DNA of 64,000 bases from Candidatus Kapaibacterium sp. (GCA_023957315.1 JAMLHE010000003.1:124001-188000); one strand, 5' to 3'; numbered from the stretch's first letter, positions 45,931 through 55,650 are shown. Numbers and translations: made by a program. The notes: a model not told the origin generated them from the letters alone.

Positions 45931-48750
45931 ATGAAATTTACCATAAAAATTGTATTAGTGTTTCTATTTTGTCAATTGTCACTCTTCTCGCAAGAAGGGA
46001 GTTTGACGGGCAAAGTGGTCGATTCCGAATCATCAAAAGCTATTCGAGATGCGACAGTAAGCATTATAACTATACCCGATTCGAGCAGAAGCACTCAATC
46101 AACTAGTCAAAGTGGCGATTTCAGCTTCGACGAAGTCAAGCGTGGCAAGTATCTCATCCGAATTACTCATGTCGCATATATGCCGATAGAGAGGATTTTC
46201 GATTTCGACGGCAAATCACTCGATATGGGCAATCTTTTCTTGCTCCCCGCAAGCTCGATGACTGATGAAGTTACAGTTACGGGACAATCCGTTACTGCGG
46301 AATTGATGGGCGATACTACCCAATTCAACGCTTCTGCATTCAAAACAACTCAAGATGCAAGTGCGGAAGATTTGGTGAGGAAAATGCCGGGAGTAATCGT
46401 TGAGGACGGTCAGACCAAAACTCAAGGCGAAACTATTAAAGAGGTGTTGGTTGACGGGCGTCCTTTTATGGGAGACGACCCAACTGCCGCACTGAAAAAT
46501 TTACCCGCTGAAATGATTGATAAAATCCAAGTTTTCGACCGACGTAGCGACCAAGCCGCCTTCACTGGAAACGATGATGGCGAAACTTCTAAGACTTTGA
46601 ATATAATCACAAGAGCAGACATGCGAAATGCTTCCTTCGGCAAGGTATATGCGGGCTATGGGACTGACGACCGCTATAATGCAGGTGGTATAGTGAATTT
46701 TTTTAGTGGTGATTCGCGTTTTGCGATTTTATTCCAAACAAATAATTTGAATAACCAAAATTTTGCTTCTGAAGATTTATTAGGCGTGATGGGAGCATCT
46801 TCAGGTAGAGGTTTGCCTCCGGGTGCCAGACCCGGTGGTCGTCGTCCCGGGGGTGGTGGCTCCTTAAGACGTGGTGGAGCTGACATCAACGATTTCATGG
46901 TCTCTCAACAATCCGGTATTGTCACTACAAATGCTTTTGGTATCAATTATTCGGATAATTGGACTGAAAACTTTGAAGTGACTGGCTCCTACTTTTTGAA
47001 TCATACCGAAAATGACCGTCGTGAAGATATTTTACGCGAATACATTTTGAATACCCCTGAATCGCAAAGGTCTGAAGAAATTTCCGAGAGTTTATCCTAT
47101 AACTGGAATCATCGTTTCAATATGCGAATAAAGTACAATATTGATTCGTCAAATTATATGATAATCAGACCCCGCATGTCCTTCCAATCTAACGATGGAG
47201 TGTCTCTGACAAATACAGGACTGCAGATTGACAATCAATTAGCAAATAATACTCAAACTGATTTTGATTCGCAACTGAAGGGAATGAATTTATCCAATGA
47301 CCTGTTTTACGGACATAGATTTGCTAAAAAAGGACGCGTATTTTCAGTTCAACTTTCAACTTCCTACAATGAGAACAGCGGAGACAATAGACAAAAGTCA
47401 ATTTTTGAAGAATATTACGATTCCGACTTTTTTTCAGATTCACTTAGCCAATTCGGCGAACTTGATAAAAACGGTTATGAAATAGAAACCGAACTCGAAT
47501 ATACAGAACCTTTGTTTGAATTTTTATCGATACAATTTGAATATGAAAACACTATGCGACGAGATAAATCCGACAAATTGACATATATTGAAAGTAATGA
47601 CCCCGAAACTCTGTTAATGCCTGTCGTAAGCCCAACATTGTCAAGTATGTACGAATCGGATTTGATGACTCACGTTGCAGGTGTTTCGCTTAGATACAAC
47701 AATGCCGGACTGATGGCATCACTGCGAATGAATAATGAATGGAATACTTTGGAGAATGCCTCGCAATATCCGAATAGTTTTGACGAAAAGCGACAGTACA
47801 ACAATATCCTACCGCGATTTTTCATGCGATACGAATTCGACAAGGAATCAAATCTGAGGATGTTTTATCGTAACCGAGTAAGTTTGCCTTCGATAGACCA
47901 ATTGCAAGTAGTCTTGAATAATAGTAATCCTATGAATTTATCAACCGGTAATACAAATTTAAACGAAAGCAGCCGACACGATTTGATGATTCGATATTCT
48001 AAAGTAAATCAACAAAATTCAGACATGTTTTTTGCGATGATGGCATTTGGCAAATCCGACAGCTACATTTCTAAAAATACCTTCATTGCGGCTCGCGATA
48101 CGATGCTTTACGAAGGTATAAACTTGCCTGCAGGCGGTCAATTTACTTTCCCTATAAATATTGACGGCTTCAATTCAATGCGTTCATTTTTGAGTTACGG
48201 GAAATATGTGGGCTTGCTAAAATCCAATGTGAATTTGACGGGTTCGTTCGATTTCAGCCAGATTCCAAGCATAATAAATGAACAACGCAACGTTGCCGAA
48301 TCCAAGAATATTTCACTAAACGCAGTCGTTAGCTCAAACATAAGCACAGAACTCGATTTCACGGTTTCGACAACTTCAATGTTAAATTATGTGACAAATT
48401 CGCTCGTTAAAGATTTGAACTCGGATTACTTTATACAAAAATCTTCACTAAGATTGAATTGGATATTTTTGGGGGGATTTGTAGTCGAATCAAATTTCGA
48501 GCATCAGTATTACAAAGGGCTTTCTGAAGCTATCAATCCAAATGTTTACCTATGGAATCTGAGTTTTGGTAGAAAATTCCTCAAGGACAATAGAGCCGAG
48601 TTGCGTATAACCGCTTTTGACGTGCTTAAGCAAAATAATGCCATTACGCGGAACATTTCCGATTCTTACATTGATGACGTCCGCTCGAACGTGTTGCAGC
48701 AATACTTCTTGCTGAATTTCACTTATAATCTGAGAATTTATAATTTATAG
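45931..48750 (+). CDS. outer-membrane beta-barrel protein, TonB-receptor-like (CarboxypepD_reg-like N-terminus)
   Basis: Outer-membrane protein of 939 residues from the ATG at 45931; an upstream TTG adds two residues. It has a signal peptide (FTIKIVLVFLFCQLSLFSQ), a carboxypeptidase-regulatory-like domain (GSLTGKVVDSESSKAIRDATVSI, about 22-105), a plug-like domain (DLVRKMPGVIVEDGQ and VDGRPFMGDDPTAALKNLPAEMIDKIQVF) and a beta-barrel to the end, closing with QYFLLNFTYNLRIYNL. A Gly/Pro/Arg-rich loop lies near 290-315. It resembles the Bacteroidota outer-membrane beta-barrel (OMP_b-brl_3-like) family. No TonB box is obvious and no SusD partner is adjacent, so a ligand cannot be proposed. Confidence 0.85.
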   Translation: MKFTIKIVLVFLFCQLSLFSQEGSLTGKVVDSESSKAIRDATVSIITIPDSSRSTQSTSQSGDFSFDEVKRGKYLIRITHVAYMPIERIFDFDGKSLDMGNLFLLPASSMTDEVTVTGQSVTAELMGDTTQFNASAFKTTQDASAEDLVRKMPGVIVEDGQTKTQGETIKEVLVDGRPFMGDDPTAALKNLPAEMIDKIQVFDRRSDQAAFTGNDDGETSKTLNIITRADMRNASFGKVYAGYGTDDRYNAGGIVNFFSGDSRFAILFQTNNLNNQNFASEDLLGVMGASSGRGLPPGARPGGRRPGGGGSLRRGGADINDFMVSQQSGIVTTNAFGINYSDNWTENFEVTGSYFLNHTENDRREDILREYILNTPESQRSEEISESLSYNWNHRFNMRIKYNIDSSNYMIIRPRMSFQSNDGVSLTNTGLQIDNQLANNTQTDFDSQLKGMNLSNDLFYGHRFAKKGRVFSVQLSTSYNENSGDNRQKSIFEEYYDSDFFSDSLSQFGELDKNGYEIETELEYTEPLFEFLSIQFEYENTMRRDKSDKLTYIESNDPETLLMPVVSPTLSSMYESDLMTHVAGVSLRYNNAGLMASLRMNNEWNTLENASQYPNSFDEKRQYNNILPRFFMRYEFDKESNLRMFYRNRVSLPSIDQLQVVLNNSNPMNLSTGNTNLNESSRHDLMIRYSKVNQQNSDMFFAMMAFGKSDSYISKNTFIAARDTMLYEGINLPAGGQFTFPINIDGFNSMRSFLSYGKYVGLLKSNVNLTGSFDFSQIPSIINEQRNVAESKNISLNAVVSSNISTELDFTVSTTSMLNYVTNSLVKDLNSDYFIQKSSLRLNWIFLGGFVVESNFEHQYYKGLSEAINPNVYLWNLSFGRKFLKDNRAELRITAFDVLKQNNAITRNISDSYIDDVRSNVLQQYFLLNFTYNLRIYNL

Positions 48751-48873
48751 GAAATCGCAGCAAGTCCTCTTGTTATTCCACCTATTTCAAATTAACAATC
48801 TGAATTTGAGATTCCAATTGAGATTCAAGATTTGATATGTCATATTACATCAATTCAATCCAAAACGAAACTT

Positions 48874-48881
48874 TATATTTG
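48874..48881 (+). promoter_or_regulatory. candidate -7 box TATATTTG
   Basis: Exact TAnnTTTG match 54 bases before the sppA start at 48936. No TTTG at the expected upstream distance. The same octamer occurs at 59717 before the C1 peptidase gene. Confidence 0.4.
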
Positions 48882-48935
48882 CAATAAACGTATATGCAAT
48901 GTAAAGTTTTTACAAATATTTCCGGAGTTAAAAAA

Positions 48936-50922
48936 ATGAGTCTAAATAATGAAGAAAGTGGAACAAGACCAAATCAACCGTCTATGCCACCATATCCTCC
49001 CCCGCCATATCAAAGAAAGCGTAGTTCAGGTTGGGTAATCCCACTCGTAGTAATCGGTGCTTTAATAGTAGTTTTCTTTATTTTTATTGCAATTATGTTT
49101 GCTTCTTTAGGTTCAATGTTCGAATCTAAGCAAATCACAGTGAAAGAAAATTCTGTTCTTTATTTGACATTTGATGACGGATTACAAGAATACAGCAAAC
49201 AAAGCCCCTTTAGTATATTCACAGGCAATAAAGGTGGCGCTTCATTCTTGCAAACATTGCGCGCTATTGAAAATGCCAAAACCGATGATAATATAAAAGG
49301 GATATATATAAAACCCGGCTTGACCGGAATTGGTTGGGCAAAAGCAATAGAAATGCAAGACGCTCTCGAAGATTTCAAATCCTCAGGTAAATTTATTTAT
49401 GCCTTTATGGAAATGGGCGGCGAAGGTCAATATTTCCACACTTTGCCTGCTGATACCATTTTCGTGCCGAGCGAAGGCTTAGTCGAAATGAACGGTTTTG
49501 CAGTGACATCTATGTTCTTTACCGGTTTGTTCGAGAAACTCGGGATTAAATATCAGCAGAGTATTTGAAGAAGATTTAAGTCAGTTGGGCGATATGTTTT
49601 CAAAGAAAAAATATACAGATTCTGCTCGTCACCAAATTGAAGTGATAATCAAGCAAAGAATGGATAATTTTGTCAATGCCATAGCAAAGTACCGGAATTT
49701 GGATAAGGAATTCATCATTCAATCATTAAATACAGGCTACTACACCGCCGACAGTCTCAAAGCATTAGGATTTATTGATGTTATGGCTCAAGAGATGAGT
49801 GTGCTCGAATTTATCAAATACAGAGCAAATGGCGACGAATACAATTTCCCATTGAATGTTCATGAATCAGCCGATTCTTACACAGATATAGATTATGAAG
49901 GGAAACTCAGATTTATTTCACCATCGGCTTATATTTCGACTATAAAATCAAATAAGGATGATATTCATGACGAAAATATTCATATCGCAATTATCAATGG
50001 CGTAGGTGGAATCAATTCCGGTCGTGATAATTCTTTCAGCGATGATTATTCGATTCGTTCCGGTGATTATGTTCGCCAACTCCGCAAAGCCAGGGAAGAC
50101 GAAAATGTGAAAGCGATTATCCTTCGCATTGATAGTCCCGGCGGCTCTGTAATAGGTTCAGATGAAATTTGGGAAGAAATCATCAAAACTCGTAAGGTGA
50201 AACCTGTTTACGCTTCGATGAGTGATGTAGCTGCATCCGGCGGATATTACATGGCTATGGCTTGCGATACAATCATTGCACATCCTGCAACAATAACAGG
50301 GTCAATCGGTGTAGTTCTCGCTATTCCAAATTTTACAGGCACAATGGATAAACTCGGTATCACAACAGACACAATAGCATCCAACAAATCAGCACAATTC
50401 TTAAATACACTTTATCCATTCGATGATGCTTCAAAGCAAAAATTATATACAATTTCAAAAGCAATGTATGACCGCTTTTTGAACAAAGTCGCACAAAGCC
50501 GCAACATGACTTATGATGAAGTACGCTCATTGGCTCGTGGCAGAGTTTGGACAGGCGAAGATGCAATGAAACACAATCTCATAGATGCTCTCGGTGGATT
50601 GGATGATGCAATTGACATGGTGAAAAATAGATTGGGAATTCCACTTGATAAAAAAGTTTATGTCAGGTCATTCCCCGAAGCCGAAGATGAAATGGTCGCA
50701 TTTTTAAGATTATTAGGTTTGGGAGATGATAACGATAGCGATTTAAAATATAAGTCAAATTTTGTTGAAGCTCTCGGATTCAGCCAAAACCAATACACAT
50801 CAGTAATGGAAATGATGCCAAAAGCAATCCAACCACATTTGAAACATGCTTTAGATATGTACCAAATGTCAGAAAAAGAAAACGTATTAATGTCAATGCC
50901 TTATTTGATTGAAATCAAATAG
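48936..50922 (+). pseudogene. sppA: signal peptide peptidase SppA (67K type), frameshifted
   Basis: Membrane peptidase that clears cleaved signal peptides. The reading frame starts at the ATG at 48936 (GGAG eight bases upstream), has a membrane helix (WVIPLVVIGALIVVFFIFIAIMF), runs to a TGA at 49566-49568, and continues in the +1 frame from about 49555 to 50922. The second half has SPGGSVIGSDEIWEE and SDVAASGGYYMAMACDT with the nucleophile Ser. The break lies where the family has the GxYKSAxEPF segment with the catalytic Lys, and I cannot find that segment in any frame, though remnants of SAxE read in a third frame. Either a real lesion removing the Lys or a sequence error; about 660 residues if joined. 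Confidence 0.8.
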
Positions 50923-50945
50923 AGTTACGATATTCACTTGAAGTT

Positions 50946-50981
50946 AAAAAAGCTGTCTCAGAAATGAGGCAGCTTTTTTTT
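50946..50981. terminator. bidirectional intrinsic terminator
   Basis: Stem AAGCTGTCTCA / TGAGGCAGCTT (one G-U pair) with a GAAA loop at 50950-50975, eight T on the plus side and six A in front. It serves the convergent sppA and DsrE-like genes, and is a near copy of the one at 43058-43091. Confidence 0.92.
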
Positions 50982-51031
50982 GTAGTTAGCAATAAACGTC
51001 AAAAAATTGGTTAATTCAATGTACACGAATT

Positions 51032-51391
51032 TTAAAATGTTAATACTTTGCTGCAATCAACAGTCCATTGGGCAAATTCTTTCATATTGCTTAATTTCAC
51101 GCCTTCAATGAATGAAATTTTATCAATCCCACGAGCTTCGGAACATCCTCCACAACTCTTGACTTCTCCTCCTTTTTGGATTACAGATTTTATCATCCTT
51201 TCAATATTATAATAACCATTTGGAGTGTTCTGATTAGGAAGACCACATAAAACAGCATCCGCCAATAGGAAAATTTTAATTTCTACTTTCTCGCTATGTT
51301 CTTTTTGCAAAGTCATAGCCATTCTTAAAGCATTGTATGCTTTTTCAGTCCCATAAGGGGCGTCATTGATGATAATCAAAATTTTTTGCAT
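51032..51391 (-). CDS. DsrE/F-like small sulfur-relay-type protein
   Basis: A 119-residue cytosolic protein of the DsrE-like fold. ILIIINDAPYGTEKAYNALRMAMTL at the start and VEIKIFLLADAVLCGLPNQ with Cys near residue 49 are the family pattern; GGEVKSCGGCSEARGI supplies the Cys pair near 80-83 typical of DsrE-like proteins in which one Cys carries persulfide sulfur. The ribosome site GAGGAGA is strong. It stands alone: no dsr, tus or sox genes are near. Exact role unknown. The 205 bases upstream contain only the rocD terminator. Confidence 0.85.
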   Translation of the reverse strand: MQKILIIINDAPYGTEKAYNALRMAMTLQKEHSEKVEIKIFLLADAVLCGLPNQNTPNGYYNIERMIKSVIQKGGEVKSCGGCSEARGIDKISFIEGVKLSNMKEFAQWTVDCSKVLTF

Positions 51392-51543
51392 GTTCTCCTC
51401 TTTTTATATTTATTTAAATTTCAGCACTGTGTCATTCTAAATGGATGGCACTATTAATTTTTCTCTTACAAATATTCCTATTCACAAACATAAGGCTTTT
51501 ATTTAAATTTGCAATAAGTGTCATAATGTTCAATAGTATTCAT

Positions 51544-51573
51544 ACAAAAAAACTCCGCTTTGAGGGCGGAGTT
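51544..51573 (-). terminator. intrinsic terminator of the argF-arcC-pyrB-rocD operon
   Basis: Perfect 8-bp stem AACTCCGC / GCGGAGTT at 51551-51573 with a 7-base loop. Read on the minus strand it is followed by seven T (51546-51552 as A on plus), 24 bases after the rocD stop. Confidence 0.92.
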
Positions 51574-51596
51574 TCTTAGAAATTGTTGAAATACTA

Positions 51597-52796
51597 TTAA
51601 TCGAAGCTTTTGACAACTTTTTCGATTTTTGCAACTGCCCAATCTATTTCATCTTTAGTGATGACGAGTGGTGGTGCAAAACGAATGATATTGACGTGAG
51701 TTTCCTTACATAATAACCCTTCTTCTTTGAGCTTTTCGCAATATGGACGAGCCTTTGTTTTGAGTACAAAGCCTATCCATAGTCCACGTCCGCGTACATT
51801 TTCAATCATCGGACTGTCAATGGCGCGAAGTTTATCCATGAAATAGTTGCCCAATTCATTTGAACGTTCAATCAATTTTTCGTCAACCATTACTTCAAGA
51901 GCCTTCACAGCAACTGCTGCTCCGAGGGGATTACCGCCGAAAGTAGAGCCATGTTCTCCGGGATGAATGACGAGCATTACTTTTTTGTCTGCAAGTACTG
52001 CCGAAACAGGATAGAAACCACCCGAAAGAGCTTTCCCGATGATTACCATATCGGGGCGAACATTTTCGTATTGGTGTGCGAATAATTTGCCGCTTCTGCC
52101 CAATCCTGATTGGATTTCGTCACAAATGAAAAGCACATTGTTTTCGCGACAAATTTGTTCGACTGCTTTCAAATAGCCGTCCGGAGGAATTACGATACCG
52201 CCTTCGCCTTGAATTGGTTCAATCATAACGGCTGCTGTGTTTGGAGTGATTTTGCTTTTCAAATCTTCGGCATTGCCGTATTCATGCATTGGGAAAGCTT
52301 TAGTGCAATATGGTCCGAAACCTTTGTTGGAACTTGGGTCGTCCGAGAAGCCTACAATTGTAGTTGTACGACCATGGAAGTTGCCCGTAGCTACGATGAT
52401 TTCAGCCTTATTTTCAGCAACGCCTTTCACATCATAAGCCCAACGACGAGCTAATTTAATAGCTGATTCGACTGCTTCTGCACCAGAATTCATTGGCAAT
52501 GACATTTCATAGCCTGTAAGTTCGTTCAATTTTTTGTACAATCTCGGCAATTGGTCATTTCTGAAGGCGCGGCTTGTGAGAGTCACTTTTTTTGCCTGTT
52601 CCATGAATGTTTCCATGATTGCCGGATGGCAATGACCTTGGTTTACTGCTGAATATGCAGCGAGACAATCGAGAAAGCGTTTGCCTTCGACATCAACGAC
52701 CCAGCAACCTTCTGCTTCGTGAATCACCACATCGAGCGGATGATAATTATGGGCGCCGAGTTCATTTTCGATATTGATATAATCTTGAGTTTTCAT
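51597..52796 (-). CDS. rocD: ornithine aminotransferase
   Basis: PLP enzyme converting ornithine and 2-oxoglutarate to glutamate semialdehyde and glutamate. 399 residues. NYHPLDVVIHEAEG at the start is diagnostic of ornithine--oxo-acid aminotransferase. SGAEAVESAIKLARRW, FICDEIQSGLGRSG, the PLP lysine in IIGKALSGGFYPVSA, and EHGSTFGGNPLG are all standard for class III aminotransferases. Last gene of the operon, 23 bases after pyrB and followed by a strong terminator. It would drain ornithine released by the argF product. Confidence 0.96.
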   Translation of the reverse strand: MKTQDYINIENELGAHNYHPLDVVIHEAEGCWVVDVEGKRFLDCLAAYSAVNQGHCHPAIMETFMEQAKKVTLTSRAFRNDQLPRLYKKLNELTGYEMSLPMNSGAEAVESAIKLARRWAYDVKGVAENKAEIIVATGNFHGRTTTIVGFSDDPSSNKGFGPYCTKAFPMHEYGNAEDLKSKITPNTAAVMIEPIQGEGGIVIPPDGYLKAVEQICRENNVLFICDEIQSGLGRSGKLFAHQYENVRPDMVIIGKALSGGFYPVSAVLADKKVMLVIHPGEHGSTFGGNPLGAAVAVKALEVMVDEKLIERSNELGNYFMDKLRAIDSPMIENVRGRGLWIGFVLKTKARPYCEKLKEEGLLCKETHVNIIRFAPPLVITKDEIDWAVAKIEKVVKSFD

Positions 52797-52819
52797 ATAT
52801 TTAATTCCTTATAATATTA

Positions 52820-53734
52820 TTAATTGTCAAATAGCATAGTTAGAAGTGCCATCCGAACATAGATACCGTTTTCGGATTGGCGGAAGTATTTGGCGCGATG
52901 GTCTGAATCAACCTCATGGCTGATTTCGACTGAACGCGGTAATGGGTGCATGATTATGGCGTCGTTTTTCATTACTTTCAAAACATCGGAATCAATATTA
53001 TAAACCGATAAATCAATCTTTTTGGATTTCAGTCTATCTTGGTTGATTCTTGTTTGGTAAATTACATCAACTTTATTTACAATACCTTTTGTTGTATTTG
53101 CCAATTCGTAGCTTACATTACGTTTATCGAGATATTCCAAAATGTCGGGTTTGATTTGCATTTCATCGGGAGCTATAAAATAAAGCTTGGTTCTGTCATA
53201 TTTCGATAATAAATATGCCAATGAGCGAACCGTTCTGCCGGTATCCAAAGCACCGATAAAAGCGACAGACATACCTTCGAGTGTGTTGCATTCACTGTAA
53301 ATGGTGTATAAGTCCAGAAGTGCTTGAGTTGGGTGCTGTCCACCGGAGCCGTCACCTGCATTGATAATCGGAACTGTTGACACAGATGCGGCACGCTCTG
53401 CCCCACCTTCTTCGCTGTGACGAAGAACAATAACATCCGAATAGTGAGCGATAATTCGAATTGTATCTTCGAGCTTTTCGCCTTCAACTTCAGAAGAAAA
53501 TTCTCCGGCTTGCTCAGTTGTCAGAACTTTACCACCAAGTCGGTACATTGCCGATGCAAATGAAAATCGAGTTCTTGTAGAAGGTCTGTAGAACAAATTT
53601 GCCATAATTTTATTCTCATAATCCTTTGTTCCACCACGAGCAACGATTTTTTTCATCAGCTCGGTGCGTTCAAACAATTCCTTTATCTTTGGCAAAGTAA
53701 ACTGTTGAGATTCGATTACATGATTTAGATTCAT
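52820..53734 (-). CDS. pyrB: PyrB-family carbamoyltransferase with Glu at the Lys84 position
   Basis: Member of the aspartate carbamoyltransferase family, 304 residues. Carbamoyl-phosphate motif FYRPSTRTR near residue 50, GDGSGGQHPTQALLD near 127, and HPLPRSVEISHEVD near 265 say ATCase. However, the 80s loop that normally reads S-x-x-K-G-E reads SSEVEGEKLEDT, putting Glu84 (codon at 53483-53485) where the essential Lys84 of E. coli sits. The GDG segment also has one extra Gly. So aspartate may not be the true substrate, or the loop is remodelled. It lies between arcC and rocD in an ornithine operon, not a pyrimidine one. Confidence 0.85.
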   Translation of the reverse strand: MNLNHVIESQQFTLPKIKELFERTELMKKIVARGGTKDYENKIMANLFYRPSTRTRFSFASAMYRLGGKVLTTEQAGEFSSEVEGEKLEDTIRIIAHYSDVIVLRHSEEGGAERAASVSTVPIINAGDGSGGQHPTQALLDLYTIYSECNTLEGMSVAFIGALDTGRTVRSLAYLLSKYDRTKLYFIAPDEMQIKPDILEYLDKRNVSYELANTTKGIVNKVDVIYQTRINQDRLKSKKIDLSVYNIDSDVLKVMKNDAIIMHPLPRSVEISHEVDSDHRAKYFRQSENGIYVRMALLTMLFDN

Positions 53735-53786
53735 TTTTTGTTTCTCTTAATTATTTAATTAATTTCAATTCATTAAAAATGGCAAA

Positions 53787-54728
53787 TTACATTTTTACGT
53801 GTGTTCCGGCATTACCTTCTAATGCATCCATCAAATGTTCGTAAGATGTAATAATAGCATGGCGTCCACCGTTGCGAATATATTTTACAACAGATTCGAC
53901 TTTCGGACCCATACTTCCCGCAGGAAATTGTCCGGCATTGTGGTATTCCATGAGTTGGTCGCTAGTGACTTCACGTAAACCCTTTTGAGTTTTTTTCTTG
54001 AAGTCAAGATAGACTTGGTCAGCGTCAGTCGAAATTATGAACAAATCAACGTCGAGTTTGTTTGCTAATAATGATGAGGACCTGTCCTTATCAATCACGG
54101 CTTCACTCCCTACGATTACGCCTTTACCTTTGTCAATAACGGGAATACCGCCACCACCAAGAGCAATAACTACAGCGCCGAATTCAATAACTTTATTTAT
54201 AATTTCAAGTTGAAGCACTTTTTTCGGTTCGGGGGAAGCAACTACTCGTCTGTAACCACGCGCCGCATCTTCTACAACGTCCCAACCAAGATTTCGCTTC
54301 TTTTCCATTGCCACTTCTTTTGTATAAAATGGACCAATTGGCTTAGTTGGATTTTTGAACGCAGCATCTTCGGGGTCAACCGCTACCATAGTCGGTATAG
54401 TGGTCACAATATGGTCGAGTCCGTTTTGACGTAGCTCAAACTCTAAGGCACGATGCATAATATATCCGATTTCGCTTTGAGTTGTTGCGACGCACATATC
54501 CAAAGTATGAGTGTAAACTTCGCTTGCTGCACGTTCCGACCTGAGCAATGCAGAACCGGCTTGTGGTCCATTACCATGAGTAACAACAACGTGCCAACCT
54601 GATTTAATCATCTTCACGATGCTTTTAGCAGTTTGGTGAGCGTTGTAATATTGTTCTTCGATTGTACCGCGTTCGCCGGCTTTGATTAAGGAATTGCCGC
54701 CTACAGCTATTAGTGCTTTCTTGTGCAT
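53787..54728 (-). CDS. arcC: carbamate kinase
   Basis: Carbamoyl phosphate plus ADP to ATP, ammonia and CO2. 313 residues from the ATG at 54728, one base after the argF stop; a GTG at 54737 overlapping argF is possible. KALIAVGGNSLIKAG, VVVTHGNGPQAGSALL, VIALGGGGIPVI, and STDADQVYLDF are textbook carbamate kinase motifs. With OTC upstream it can turn citrulline phosphorolysis into ATP, as in the arginine deiminase pathway, but no arginine deiminase (arcA) is in the window. Confidence 0.95.
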   Translation of the reverse strand: MHKKALIAVGGNSLIKAGERGTIEEQYYNAHQTAKSIVKMIKSGWHVVVTHGNGPQAGSALLRSERAASEVYTHTLDMCVATTQSEIGYIMHRALEFELRQNGLDHIVTTIPTMVAVDPEDAAFKNPTKPIGPFYTKEVAMEKKRNLGWDVVEDAARGYRRVVASPEPKKVLQLEIINKVIEFGAVVIALGGGGIPVIDKGKGVIVGSEAVIDKDRSSSLLANKLDVDLFIISTDADQVYLDFKKKTQKGLREVTSDQLMEYHNAGQFPAGSMGPKVESVVKYIRNGGRHAIITSYEHLMDALEGNAGTHVKM

Positions 54729-54729
54729 T

Positions 54730-55650
54730 TTAGTCACGCTTCATGAGTTGATACATAATTGCTTTTTGGGCATGAAGCCTGTTTTCAGCTTGGGGGAATA
54801 CAACTGAATTTGGAGCATCAATTACGCCGTCAGTTACTTCCCAACCGCGATGTGCAGGCAAGCAGTGCATGAAAATTGCATCCGATTTTGCTTTAGACAT
54901 CAAATCTTCGTTCACTTGATAAGGCATAAAGATTGCTTTACGCAAATCAGTTTCAGATTCTTGTCCCATCGAAGCCCATACATCAGTATAAACGGCATCT
55001 GCATTTGCAACAGCTTTTGCAGGGTCGTGCTCGACAACAATTTTTGCACCTGTTTCTTTAGCATCTTCAACAGCTTGTTGATATGCCATCAAGTTTGGTT
55101 CATATCCTCTGGGGCAACCGATTGTAACGTCAACACCAAGTCTTGCACCTGCATCCATCAACGAATGAGCCACATTATTGCCATCACCCATGTAGGTAAG
55201 TTTCAAACCTTTGAAGCTGCCTTTGTATTCTTTGATTGTCAAAAAATCTGCCATAGCTTGACAAGGATGTGAATAATCGGTCAAACCGTTGATAATCGGA
55301 ATAGAAGCATACTTAGACATATTTTCAACTATATCGTGCCCGAAAGTACGAATCATGATGCCTTGCACCATGCGTTCGAGATTTTTCGCTACGTCGTAAA
55401 CTGATTCGCGCTTTCCGAGATTGATTTCAGCCGGAGATAAGTATAATGAATATCCGCCAAGTTGTTGGATTCCAACGTCAAAAGTTGTGCGAGTTCTGAG
55501 AGATGGCTTTTCGAATATCATAGCCAATGTTTCGCCTTGTAGCGCTGTTGCGTATTTTTTTCTGTCTTTTTTCATTTCGAGAGCAATCTCGAAAGTTTCG
55601 TGAATTTCCGGGTTCGTAAAGTCACGAACCATTAAAAAATCTTTAGTCAT
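54730..55650 (-). CDS. argF: ornithine carbamoyltransferase
   Basis: Interconverts ornithine plus carbamoyl phosphate with citrulline plus phosphate. 306 residues. The phosphate-binding loop is FEKPSLRTRTTF (Ser-Leu variant of STRTR), followed by LGKRESVYDVAKNLERMVQGIMIRT, LTDYSHPCQAMADF, and the ornithine-specific HCLPAHRGWEVTDGV near residue 265. First gene of argF-arcC-pyrB-rocD. Direction (biosynthetic or catabolic) cannot be decided from sequence; the arcC and rocD neighbours favour breakdown of citrulline and ornithine. Confidence 0.94.
   Translation of the reverse strand: MTKDFLMVRDFTNPEIHETFEIALEMKKDRKKYATALQGETLAMIFEKPSLRTRTTFDVGIQQLGGYSLYLSPAEINLGKRESVYDVAKNLERMVQGIMIRTFGHDIVENMSKYASIPIINGLTDYSHPCQAMADFLTIKEYKGSFKGLKLTYMGDGNNVAHSLMDAGARLGVDVTIGCPRGYEPNLMAYQQAVEDAKETGAKIVVEHDPAKAVANADAVYTDVWASMGQESETDLRKAIFMPYQVNEDLMSKAKSDAIFMHCLPAHRGWEVTDGVIDAPNSVVFPQAENRLHAQKAIMYQLMKRD

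Noticed and set aside
49555-49585. Programmed +1 frameshift in sppA
   Set aside because: No slippery codon or stop context of the prfB type is present and the family is not known to use one; lesion or sequence error is simpler.
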